From assembly GCA_025966335.1 (NCBI GenBank), contig JAICRS010000085.1, forward strand, positions 1 to 11,437: a stretch of 11,437 bases of DNA, given 5' to 3'. Positions 1 through 6,269 of this stretch are shown piece by piece; within the stretch, counting starts at the first letter, position 1, and the number at the start of each line of letters is the position of its first letter. Under the pieces are notes generated by a model. It worked only from the letters and a program-made list of their open reading frames with translations, was not told the origin of the DNA and ran no database searches. Source of the stretch: Nocardioidaceae bacterium (GTDB taxonomy: Bacteria; Actinomycetota; Actinomycetes; Propionibacteriales; Nocardioidaceae). The position numbers were made by a program, and so were the translations under genes.

Positions 1-24
1 ACATGCGTCTTGTCACGTCGTACC
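1..24 (-). repeat. One arm of palindromic repeat element C, truncated by the window edge
   Basis: Bases 1-24 are the exact reverse complement of bases 8957-8980, the left arm of the full palindrome at 8957-9018. The other arm must lie outside the window. Read along the ppk1 coding strand, the element follows the ppk1 stop by about 60 nt and begins ggtacgacgtgacaagacgc, the same orientation that the copies at 8957 and 9186 have relative to the DUF1416 gene upstream of them. The 24/24 identity is directly visible. The function of the element is unknown. Confidence 0.85.
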
Positions 25-83
25 GGAACCGGGGCGCCGCGCGCGGCCGGCGAGGGGCGAGCGGCGTACGACGGGGAGGTGAC

Positions 84-2300
84 TCAGCTGGGCGAACGCC
101 GACGACGCTTGGTGGCGACCAGGGACTCCTGCATGTCGCGGAGCGGGGCACCGTCCGGGCCGAGGTGGTGGCGCACCCACTCGCCGGAAGGCTCGAGCCA
201 CCAGGACGCGGTCCCGTCGTCGAAGGCGAGGTCGAGGATCCGGCCGACCTCGGCGATCTGCGGGTCGCGCGGCAGCTCGACGAGGGCCTCCACCCGGCGG
301 TCGAGGTTGCGGTGCATCAGGTCGGCCGACCCGATCCAGGCCGAGGGCGAGCCGGCGTTCTCGAACCAGAAGATCCGGCTGTGCTCGAGGAACCGGCCGA
401 GCACGGACCGGACCCGGATGTTCTCCGAGAGCCCGGGCACCCCGGGCCGCACCGCGCAGATGCCGCGGGTGAGCAGGTCGACCGGCACACCGGCCTGGGA
501 GGCGCGGTAGAGCTCGTCGATGATCGCCTCGTCGACGATGGAGTTCGCCTTGAACCGGATCCGCGCGGGCTTGCCGTCCAGGTGGTGCGCGACCTCGCCG
601 CGGATCCGGGCGATGAGCCCGTCGCGGACGGAGTCGGGTGCGACCAGCAGGTGCTCGTAGGTCGCGTGCCGGGAGAAGCCGGAGAGGTTGTTGAACAGGT
701 GCGCGACGTCCTCGCCGATGCCGTCGTGGGCGGTGAGCAGGCCGAAGTCCTCGTAGGCGCGGGCGGTCTTCGGGTTGTAGTTGCCGGTCCCGATGTGCGT
801 GTAGCGGCGGATCCCCTCGGGCTCGTCGCGGACCACGAGCGCCAGCTTGCAGTGCGTCTTCAGCCCGACCAGCCCGTAGACCACGTGACAGCCGGCGTGC
901 TCGAGCTTGCGCGCCCAGCGGATGTTGGCCTGCTCGTCGAAGCGGGCCTTGATCTCGACCAGCACCAGCACCTGCTTGCCGGACTCGGCGGCGTCGATGA
1001 GGGCGTCGATGATGGGGGAGTCGCCGGAGGTGCGGTACAGCGTCTGCTTGATCGCCAGCACGTGCGGGTCGACTGCCGCCTGCTCGATGAACCGCTGCAC
1101 GGACGTGGAGAACGAGTCGTAGGGGTGGTGCAGGAGTACGTCGCGCCGCTGCAGTGCGGAGAACACGTCTACCGGCGAGGACGACTCGACCTCGGCCAGC
1201 GCGGTGTGCGTCGAGGGGATGAACGCGGGGTACTTCAGCTCCGCCCGGTCCAGGTCCGCGATGTCGTTGAGGCCGCGAAGGTCCAGCGGCCCGGGAAGGC
1301 GGAAGACCTCAGCCGGGGAGACACCGAGCTCGGACACGAGCAGCTCCAGGATGTGCCCGTCGATCGACTCCTCGACCTCCAGCCGCACGGGCGGTCCGAA
1401 CCGGCGTCGCTGGAGCTCTTTCTCCAACGCAGCAAGGAGATTCTCGGCATCGTCCTCCTCGACCTCGAGGTCCTCGTTGCGGGTCACCCGGAAGGTGTGC
1501 ACGGCCAGCACCTCCATCCCCGGGAACAGCCGCTTGAGGTGCGCGGCCATCACGTCCTCGAGCGGCACGAACCGTTGCGGACCCACCGGCACGAACCGGG
1601 CGAAGATCGGCGGCACCTTCACCCGCGCGAAGTGCTCCTTGCCCGTCTTCGGGTTGCGCACCAGCACGGCGAGGTTCAGCGACAGCCCGGAGATGTACGG
1701 GAACGGGTGCGCCGGGTCCACGGCGAGCGGCGTGAGCACCGGGAACACGCGTTCCTTGAACAGCCGCTTGCAGTGCTTCTGCTCGTCGCGGGTCAGGTCG
1801 CTCCACCGCAGCAGCTCGATCCCTTCCTTGACGAGCGCCGGGACGATCTCGTCGCGGAACAGGGTGGCCTGCCGCTGCATGAGCGCGTTCGCCGTGCTCC
1901 AGATCTGGCCGAGCACCTCCCGTGGCAGCAACCCGGAAGCGGCGCGTACGGCGACCCCTGCGGCGATCCTGCGCTTGAGGCCGGCCACCCGGACCATGAA
2001 GAACTCGTCGAGGTTGGAGGCGAAGATCGCCAGGAACCGGACCCGTTCCAGCAGCGGCAGCGAGGTGTCCTCGGCGAGCTCGAGCACCCGGGTGTTGAAG
2101 TGCAGCCAGGACAGCTCCCGGTCCAGGAACCGGTGGGCCACCTCGGGTGTTCCGAGGTCGTCCAGCGACCCCTCGTAGGGCGGTTCGACGTCGAAGGAGT
2201 CCGCGGAGACCACGCGCAGCGCGCCCTCGACGGCGTCCTCGTCCGCCGCGGCCTGCGCTGTTGCGGACAGAGGACTCCCGGAGATCGGTGACGACGCCAT
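84..2300 (-). CDS. ppk1: Polyphosphate kinase 1 (Ppk1)
   Basis: Ppk1 reversibly moves the gamma-phosphate of ATP onto inorganic polyphosphate through a phosphohistidine intermediate. The product is 738 residues when started at ATG 2300, close to the usual 690-740. The N-terminal domain (about 55-160) has FLDRELSWLHFNTRVLE and FASNLDEFFMVRVAGLK. The first catalytic phospholipase-D-like domain carries KTHCK with H483, then H502 in THIGTGNYNPKTARAYEDFG. The second carries RFLEHSRIF with H640. The spacings of the three histidines (19 and 138 residues) equal those of E. coli H435, H454 and H592, so the nucleophile is probably H483. The tail is basic (KRRRR). The frame stays open upstream of 2300 over the divergent hydrolase gene, but that stretch has no Ppk character. 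ATG 2300 has only a closely placed GGAG, so the start is moderately sure. It is divergent from the hydrolase, with 58 nt between the two starts. Confidence 0.96.
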   Translation of the reverse strand: MASSPISGSPLSATAQAAADEDAVEGALRVVSADSFDVEPPYEGSLDDLGTPEVAHRFLDRELSWLHFNTRVLELAEDTSLPLLERVRFLAIFASNLDEFFMVRVAGLKRRIAAGVAVRAASGLLPREVLGQIWSTANALMQRQATLFRDEIVPALVKEGIELLRWSDLTRDEQKHCKRLFKERVFPVLTPLAVDPAHPFPYISGLSLNLAVLVRNPKTGKEHFARVKVPPIFARFVPVGPQRFVPLEDVMAAHLKRLFPGMEVLAVHTFRVTRNEDLEVEEDDAENLLAALEKELQRRRFGPPVRLEVEESIDGHILELLVSELGVSPAEVFRLPGPLDLRGLNDIADLDRAELKYPAFIPSTHTALAEVESSSPVDVFSALQRRDVLLHHPYDSFSTSVQRFIEQAAVDPHVLAIKQTLYRTSGDSPIIDALIDAAESGKQVLVLVEIKARFDEQANIRWARKLEHAGCHVVYGLVGLKTHCKLALVVRDEPEGIRRYTHIGTGNYNPKTARAYEDFGLLTAHDGIGEDVAHLFNNLSGFSRHATYEHLLVAPDSVRDGLIARIRGEVAHHLDGKPARIRFKANSIVDEAIIDELYRASQAGVPVDLLTRGICAVRPGVPGLSENIRVRSVLGRFLEHSRIFWFENAGSPSAWIGSADLMHRNLDRRVEALVELPRDPQIAEVGRILDLAFDDGTASWWLEPSGEWVRHHLGPDGAPLRDMQESLVATKRRRRSPS

Positions 2301-2346
2301 GGCTCCATGGTGGCACCACCGGGTGAACGACCGGCAACGGTGACGG

Positions 2347-2352
2347 TAGGTT
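2347..2352 (+). promoter_or_regulatory. -10 box for a leaderless hydrolase transcript
   Basis: TAGGTT fits the actinobacterial TAnnnT -10 consensus and ends 6 nt before ATG 2359. No Shine-Dalgarno sequence precedes that ATG, so transcription probably starts at the start codon itself. No convincing -35 hexamer is visible. Confidence 0.5.
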
Positions 2353-2358
2353 TCCCGC

Positions 2359-3489
2359 ATGTCAGAGACGTTGGCCAAGGTCGTCGCGAAGCTCGAACCC
2401 GCCGTTTTCCGCGCATTGCTGGCTCTGCCAGGTGGACTGCCCGCCGGTCTGCAGCGGCGGCTGGCCGGTCGGCCGGTGGTCGTCGACGGGCAGACCCTGG
2501 ACCCCGAGACGCAGTGGCTGCTGCGGCTGCAGAAGTTGGTTCGCGAGCCGGCCGCCGAGACGCTGCCGATGCCGCAAGCCCGCGCGGCGCTGCTGCGGCA
2601 GTCCACGTTGGTGGGTGGCAAGCAGCCGATCGGGGAGACCCGCGACCTCAAGGTCCCTGGCGCGGACGGCGACATCCGGGCGCGGCTGTACGTGCCGCGG
2701 GCTTCGACCAGCTCGGGTGCGGGCGCCGAGGCGGGCGCCACGAACACGGCCGAGACGGCCGACGCGGCCGCGGCGGCCGGAGACCCGCTGCTGTTCTTCG
2801 TGCACGGCGGCGGAATGATGTACGGCGACCTGGACAGCCACGACCCGCTCTGCCGGTTCCTCGCCGAGCGTGCCGGCGTCCAGGTGCTGTCGGTCGACTA
2901 CCGGCTCGCCCCGGAGCACCCGTTCCCGGCCGCGGTGGAGGACTGCTGGGCGTCCTTCCAGTGGGTAGCCGAGTACGCCGACCAGCTCGGCGTCGACCCG
3001 GACCGGATCGCGGTGGGCGGTGACTCGGCCGGTGGCTACCTGTCCGCCGTGACCGCGATCCTCGCCGCCCAGACCGGGATTCCGGTCAAGCACCAGCTGC
3101 TGATCTACCCGGTCACGAACATGGCCGAGAAGAGCGACAGCCGGAGGATCTTCGGCGAGGGCTTCTTCCTCACCACGGCATTCATGGACCTGGCCGAGGC
3201 GTCGTACCTCGCCGAGACCGACGACCGCCGAGACCCTCGGGTCTCGGTGTACTTCACGGAGAAGATCCCCGAGGACCTCGCGCCGGCGTTCGTGGTGACC
3301 GCCGGGTTCGACCCGCTGCGCGACGAGGGCGAGGCCTACGCGCGGCTGCTCGCGGACGCCGGTGTGGACGTCGAGATGAAGCGGTACCCCGGCTTCATCC
3401 ACGGCTTCGCGAACATCGTCGGCGCCGGCCGCAGCAACCGGGCTGCCGTCGCGGAGATCGCCGCCAAGCTCAAGGCCGCGCTGGCCTGA
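2359..3489 (+). CDS. Alpha/beta hydrolase, hormone-sensitive-lipase family (esterase/lipase)
   Basis: A probable carboxylesterase of the alpha/beta-hydrolase_3 (HSL) group, 376 residues. The oxyanion-hole motif HGGG is at 149-152, the nucleophile elbow GDSAGG at 221-226 with S223, the acid is D318 in GFDPLRDEGE, and the base is H348 in PGFIHGF, so the full catalytic triad is present in the right order. YRLAPEHPFPAAVED (181-195) is the usual HSL signature. About 100 residues precede the core, and residues 115-141 form an Ala/Gly/Thr-rich low-complexity insert just before the HGGG strand. There is no signal peptide, so it is probably cytoplasmic. The natural ester substrate cannot be read from sequence. 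The last 20 nt overlap the 3' end of mshD on the other strand. Confidence 0.93.
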   Translation: MSETLAKVVAKLEPAVFRALLALPGGLPAGLQRRLAGRPVVVDGQTLDPETQWLLRLQKLVREPAAETLPMPQARAALLRQSTLVGGKQPIGETRDLKVPGADGDIRARLYVPRASTSSGAGAEAGATNTAETADAAAAAGDPLLFFVHGGGMMYGDLDSHDPLCRFLAERAGVQVLSVDYRLAPEHPFPAAVEDCWASFQWVAEYADQLGVDPDRIAVGGDSAGGYLSAVTAILAAQTGIPVKHQLLIYPVTNMAEKSDSRRIFGEGFFLTTAFMDLAEASYLAETDDRRDPRVSVYFTEKIPEDLAPAFVVTAGFDPLRDEGEAYARLLADAGVDVEMKRYPGFIHGFANIVGAGRSNRAAVAEIAAKLKAALA

Positions 3490-4426
3490 GGTACATCACG
3501 TCGGTGTCCTGGTCGGCGTGGGTGAACCCGAGGCCGCGGTAGACCGCGACCGCCGGTGCGTTGTCGGACTCGACGTAGAGGATCACCTCGGCGAGGCCGA
3601 GTGACCTCAGGTGGTGCAGGCCGGTCAACGTCAGCGCCTTCCCGAGCCCGCTGCCCTGGGCCACCGGCGAGACACCGACCACGTAGACCTCGCCGTACGC
3701 CCGATTCCCCGGATGCACCTTGGTCCAGTGGAAGCCGAGCAGCGGCGGGCTGTCCACGCTGCTGTCGCCGTCGGGGACCGCGTCGGCGGGTTCGGCGAGG
3801 AAGAAGCCGGCCGGGTCGAACCAGTCCTCGGCCATCCGCTGCTCGAGGTCGGCGCGGGTCATCGAGCCCTGCTCCGGGTGGTCGATGAAGGCCTCGACAT
3901 TGGTCGCGAGGAAGGCGTCCTCGTCCCGGCCGGGCTCGAAGGGGCGTACGACGATCCCGGTGGGGACCGTGACCTCGGGCAGGGGCTCCATCAGCGAGCG
4001 TCGCATCACCCATAGGTCGCGGACCCGGTCCAGACCGAGGCGTTCGGCGAGGGCGGCCGCGGCCGGGTGGTTGCCGTGCGACCACGCCGAGACCTCCCCG
4101 TCGGACCCCTTGAGCGCCGCCCCGGCCAGCGCCCCGCCGATGCCCTTGCCGCGCGCGGACGGGGCCACCACGAGGTTGAGCTCGCCGGAGTCCGAGAGCA
4201 GCGCGAAACCGTCCAGGTCCGCATCGGCCGGGCCGGCGACCCACAACGTCGAGCCGGACAGGCCGGAGTGGCGCAGGGACAGCAGGGCCGCCTCGTTGAG
4301 CGGGCTGCGTCCGTCCGTCTCGGTCGCGGCCGCCACCACCCGACGTACGCCTTCGGCCACCCCCGACGAGGACGCCCAGTCGAAGGAGGCGGGATCGACG
4401 CGGGCGGGGGACGTAGCGGAAGTCAC
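3470..4426 (-). CDS. mshD: Mycothiol synthase (MshD)
   Basis: MshD acetylates the cysteinyl amine of Cys-GlcN-Ins with acetyl-CoA, the last step of mycothiol synthesis in the cytoplasm. The 318-residue protein has two tandem GNAT domains. The N-terminal one (about 15-145) has the weaker CoA loop ARGKGIGGAL (91-100). The C-terminal one (about 158-315) has the active-type loop QGSGLGKAL (257-265) followed by LYVESDNAPAVAVYRGLGF. The family segment HPEQGSMT is at 183-190. The frame is open to GTG 4474, but GTG 4426 is preferred: it gives the family length and lies 7 nt after a TACGCT -10 box, which suggests a leaderless mRNA. It is downstream of glnR on the same strand with the small membrane protein gene (opposite strand) between them, and converges with the hydrolase with overlapping ends. 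Mycothiol synthase lies next to glnR in mycobacteria too. Confidence 0.95.
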   Translation of the reverse strand: MTSATSPARVDPASFDWASSSGVAEGVRRVVAAATETDGRSPLNEAALLSLRHSGLSGSTLWVAGPADADLDGFALLSDSGELNLVVAPSARGKGIGGALAGAALKGSDGEVSAWSHGNHPAAAALAERLGLDRVRDLWVMRRSLMEPLPEVTVPTGIVVRPFEPGRDEDAFLATNVEAFIDHPEQGSMTRADLEQRMAEDWFDPAGFFLAEPADAVPDGDSSVDSPPLLGFHWTKVHPGNRAYGEVYVVGVSPVAQGSGLGKALTLTGLHHLRSLGLAEVILYVESDNAPAVAVYRGLGFTHADQDTDVMYLRPARP

Positions 4427-4433
4427 GTGGCCC

Positions 4434-4439
4434 AGCGTA
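4434..4439 (-). promoter_or_regulatory. -10 box for leaderless mshD
   Basis: Read on the minus strand, TACGCT (TAnnnT type) is followed by 7 nt (gggccac) and then GTG 4426 of mshD. There is no Shine-Dalgarno site. The box both gives mshD its own promoter and supports GTG 4426 as the start. The -35 region is weak. Confidence 0.45.
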
Positions 4440-4518
4440 GGGCGAACCGGCATACGCCGTCGGAAAGTGGGCACCTCACGACCGAAGACGTCCCCAGCAA
4501 GATCGAACAGAGGAACAC

Positions 4519-4794
4519 ATGCACCCTGCGTTGTTGGTCGCCTTGTCGGTGTTCGTGCCGTTCGGGTGCCTGGGGCTGTTGTTGTTCCTGGCCAAGCTCG
4601 AGGACACGCTGCCCAACGACGTCGAGAGGACCGAGCTCAGCCAGGTGCCGGAACCGATCCTCGCCATCCCGTTGCCGCCCGTGGCCACGCCCGCGCCTGT
4701 CCGGGAGCCGGAGCCGGCACCCGCCGCAGCGGTCGAGGAAGCCCCGAAGCGCCCCGGACCCGTTACGGCGCCGGCGACGCCGGTCACGCCCTGA
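4519..4794 (+). CDS. Small single-pass membrane protein of unknown function
   Basis: A 91-residue protein that I cannot assign to a named family. Residues 3-26 are one hydrophobic transmembrane segment. The remaining 65 residues are acidic at first (EDTLPNDVERTE) and then Pro/Ala/Val-rich (PVATPAPVREPEPAPAAA), probably an unstructured tail. The start is ATG 4519 with GAGG at 4510-4513. Strongly actinobacterial third-position GC supports real coding. It is divergent from mshD and converges on glnR, their ends overlapping by 11 nt, so no dedicated terminator fits between them. It could be a membrane adaptor or simply a lineage-specific protein; nothing in the sequence chooses. Confidence 0.7.
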   Translation: MHPALLVALSVFVPFGCLGLLLFLAKLEDTLPNDVERTELSQVPEPILAIPLPPVATPAPVREPEPAPAAAVEEAPKRPGPVTAPATPVTP

Positions 4795-5488
4795 CGTCCG
4801 ACCGCTCCTTCGGTGGCAGCACGAAGCGGTAGCCCACGTTGCGGACGGTCCCGATCAGGACCTCGTTCTCCGGGCCCAGCTTTGCGCGGAGCCGACGCAC
4901 GTGCACGTCGACAGTTCGGGTGCCGCCGAAGTAGTCGTAGCCCCAGACCTCCTGCAGCAGCTGCTCGCGGGTGAACACCCGGCCGGGGTGCTGCGCGAGG
5001 TACTTCAGCAGCTCGAACTCCTTGAAGGTCAGGTCGAGCGGTCGTCCGCCGAGCTTGGCGGTGTACGTCGCCTCGTCGACCGTGACCTCGCCGGAACGGA
5101 TCACGTGCGCCTCGGGGTCGTCGGGATCACGTGATGCGGCCAGCCGGCCCACCGACAACCGCAACCTGGCTTCGACCTCGGCCGGTCCGGCGGTGCACAG
5201 CAGGACGTCGTCCATTCCCCAGTCGGCGGCGACCACGGAGAGGCCGCCCTCGGTCACGACCAGCAGCAGCGGCACGTCGGAGCCGGTGGTGCGGATCAGC
5301 CGGCACAGGTCCCGGGCCCGGGCGAGGTCCTGCCGCCCGTCGACGAGGACCAGGTCCGAGTCGGGCGCTTCGAGCAGCGCGCTGCCCTCGGCCGGGAGGA
5401 TCTTGACCTGGTGCGGGAGGAGGGCGAGGGCCGGCAGCACCTCAGCGGATGGCTGCAGTGCGCTGGTCAGCAGGAGCAGGGTGCTCAT
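4784..5488 (-). CDS. glnR: GlnR, OmpR-family orphan response regulator of nitrogen metabolism
   Basis: GlnR is the global nitrogen regulator of actinobacteria, activating glutamine synthetase, ammonium transport and nitrate/nitrite genes without a partner kinase. The 234-residue product has a receiver-like domain (1-120) with LVLVDGR holding D50, the position of the conserved Asp in known GlnR proteins, but without the usual N-terminal acidic pair, which is why GlnR is called atypical. The winged-helix domain (about 129-226) contains RPLDLTFKEFELLKYLAQHPGR and GGTRTVDVHVRRLRAKLG, followed by IGTVRNVGYRF. It matches mycobacterial GlnR (Rv0818) nearly word for word from memory in both domains. 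The RBS GAGGAG (5493-5498) lies 4 nt before ATG 5488. The neighbour mshD on the same strand repeats the M. tuberculosis order. No GlnR box was recognised in the window. Confidence 0.93.
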   Translation of the reverse strand: MSTLLLLTSALQPSAEVLPALALLPHQVKILPAEGSALLEAPDSDLVLVDGRQDLARARDLCRLIRTTGSDVPLLLVVTEGGLSVVAADWGMDDVLLCTAGPAEVEARLRLSVGRLAASRDPDDPEAHVIRSGEVTVDEATYTAKLGGRPLDLTFKEFELLKYLAQHPGRVFTREQLLQEVWGYDYFGGTRTVDVHVRRLRAKLGPENEVLIGTVRNVGYRFVLPPKERSDVRA

Positions 5489-5492
5489 GGCA

Positions 5493-5504
5493 CTCCTCGA
5501 GGAG
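5493..5504 (-). promoter_or_regulatory. glnR ribosome-binding site inside a 12-bp perfect palindrome
   Basis: The sequence ctcctcgaggag is its own reverse complement. On the glnR mRNA, the half nearer ATG 5488 is the Shine-Dalgarno GAGGAG and the other half is CTCCTC, so a four-pair hairpin (CTCC, loop TCGA, GGAG) could cover it. It might equally be a dyad for a DNA-binding protein or chance. Confidence 0.5.
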
Positions 5505-5589
5505 GGTCATCGGCGACTCGCCCTTGAGCCGTTTCTGCGGCACGGACGCCGGTGCAGCAGGCGTTGTGCGATAGGGCAGGATACCGAAC

Positions 5590-5889
5590 ATGAGCGAGTC
5601 CGGTTCCGAGAAGTCCACCGCGCGGCCGATCGTGGTCCGTTACTGGGCGGCCGCCCGCGCCGCCGCCGGGGTGGAGAGCGATGCCGTCGAGGCACCCTCG
5701 GAGACCACCCTCGACCAGGTCCTCGAGACGGTCCGGCTCCGGCATCTCGACTCGCCGAAGTTCAAGGACGTGGTGAGCGTCTGCTCGATCCTGATCGGCG
5801 ACCGGCCGGTGGGGACCGCCGAGCCGGACCAGGTCGTCGTACGCCCCGGTGACACCGTCGAGCTCCTGCCCCCGTTCGCCGGCGGCTGA
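5590..5889 (+). CDS. MoaD/ThiS family ubiquitin-like sulfur carrier protein
   Basis: A 99-residue beta-grasp protein that ends in PPFAGG. In this family the terminal Gly-Gly is adenylated and converted to a thiocarboxylate that donates sulfur (molybdopterin, thiamine or cysteine synthesis). Visible family features are the VRYWAAARAAAGV start (15-28), the turn VVVRPGDTVELLPPFAGG at the end, and standard length. A 12-residue charged N-terminal extension precedes the fold. The start is ATG 5590 with a weak cagga RBS at 5577-5581; the spacing to the divergent glnR start is 101 nt. Its position just upstream of a thioredoxin and a thiosulfate sulfurtransferase makes a sulfur-relay role likely. No activating E1-like enzyme (MoeB type) is in the window, so the pathway it serves is open. 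Mo-cofactor synthesis is one option, a CysO-like role another. Confidence 0.9.
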   Translation: MSESGSEKSTARPIVVRYWAAARAAAGVESDAVEAPSETTLDQVLETVRLRHLDSPKFKDVVSVCSILIGDRPVGTAEPDQVVVRPGDTVELLPPFAGG

Positions 5890-6085
5890 GCGACCCGTTC
5901 GTTCGTTATCCGGGCGATTTCTTTACCGAGATCAACTCATGGTCCGCTAATCCGCGGGAACCAGAAGCCGTTCGTTCCTGTGGAATGGACGACGGGGGTG
6001 TAACCGGCTCTGAGGTGCAGGGGTCCTCAGAGCATGAGTCGGACTGCGCCGATGACCCGGTCTGCTCCGTGGAGGGAGCAAAGCA

Positions 6086-6123
6086 GAGGCCTCACACCGA
6101 GCTCCCACCCGGTGTGGGGCCTC
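6086..6123 (+). promoter_or_regulatory. 14-bp hairpin, possible expression platform
   Basis: The arms gaggcctcacaccg and cggtgtggggcctc pair over 14 positions with a single U-G (6092/6117) and a 10-nt loop. No U run follows, so it is not a classical intrinsic terminator. It sits directly after the riboswitch-like stretch, where an expression platform would be expected. Confidence 0.6.
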
Positions 6124-6182
6124 GAACCACAGCCCCGAGTCAGCCGCCGCCCTCCCACGGCAGGCTGGCGAGGGGGTAAAAA

Positions 6183-6220
6183 GGGCCCTCGGTCCGTCGC
6201 AGGTGACGGGCCGGGGGCCC
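6183..6220 (+). other. 16-bp hairpin flanked by A5 on its 5' side
   Basis: The arms 6183-6198 and 6205-6220 pair completely in plus-strand RNA with two U-G pairs (6189/6214, 6193/6210) and a 6-nt loop. The five A residues at 6178-6182 would read as a T5 tract after the hairpin on the minus strand, which looks like a minus-strand terminator. However, the same two positions would then be A-C mismatches and no minus-strand gene lies upstream of it. A plus-strand structural role fits the base pairing better. Confidence 0.6.
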
Positions 6221-6269
6221 CACGGGTGAGCGGCCGTGGGGAGCGGTCGGGAATGCATCGGCGGATCTG

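Larger units (their letters stand above)
5941..6240 (+). ncRNA. Structured RNA / leader candidate between moaD-like gene and thioredoxin
   Basis: This 380-nt gap (5890-6269) carries consecutive helices on the plus strand: 5968-5971 with 5992-5995 enclosing 5975-5978 with 5982-5985; a perfect 9-bp stem 6007-6015/6025-6033; 6039-6042/6049-6052; 6064-6068/6075-6079; a 14-bp stem 6086-6099/6110-6123; a 16-bp stem 6183-6198/6205-6220; and 6219-6225/6234-6240. All three non-Watson-Crick pairs in the two longest stems are U-G in plus-strand RNA, but would be A-C in minus-strand RNA, so the RNA is probably made from the plus strand. Word order in 5946-6068 (TAATCCG, GGAACC, GGGGTGtAAcC, a long stem, CCGAtgACCCG..TC.GCT) resembles the c-di-AMP (ydaO/yuaA) riboswitch core, but the closing P1 helix is not found. 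I give that family assignment about 0.3; an unrelated leader or sRNA is also possible. Confidence 0.5.

Noticed and set aside
3..2291. A 762-codon plus-strand open frame
   Set aside because: It lies opposite ppk1, whose minus-strand product has all catalytic motifs. The plus frame is Arg/Gly/Glu/Val-rich with no recognisable domain, a typical high-GC shadow frame.
2301..2747. Extension of the ppk1 frame upstream of 2300 to give 887 residues
   Set aside because: The extra stretch runs over the start of the divergent hydrolase gene and its sequence has no Ppk1 character. ATG 2300 gives the family length.
6110..6135. cctcgaacc considered as a tRNA T-arm
   Set aside because: No acceptor stem, anticodon arm or correct loop size is found around it; it is part of the 14-bp hairpin flank.
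6177..6220. Hairpin followed by T5 on the minus strand as an intrinsic terminator
   Set aside because: On the minus strand the stem would hold two A-C mismatches, and no minus-strand gene lies upstream. The plus-strand fold is fully paired, so a minus-strand terminator is not claimed.
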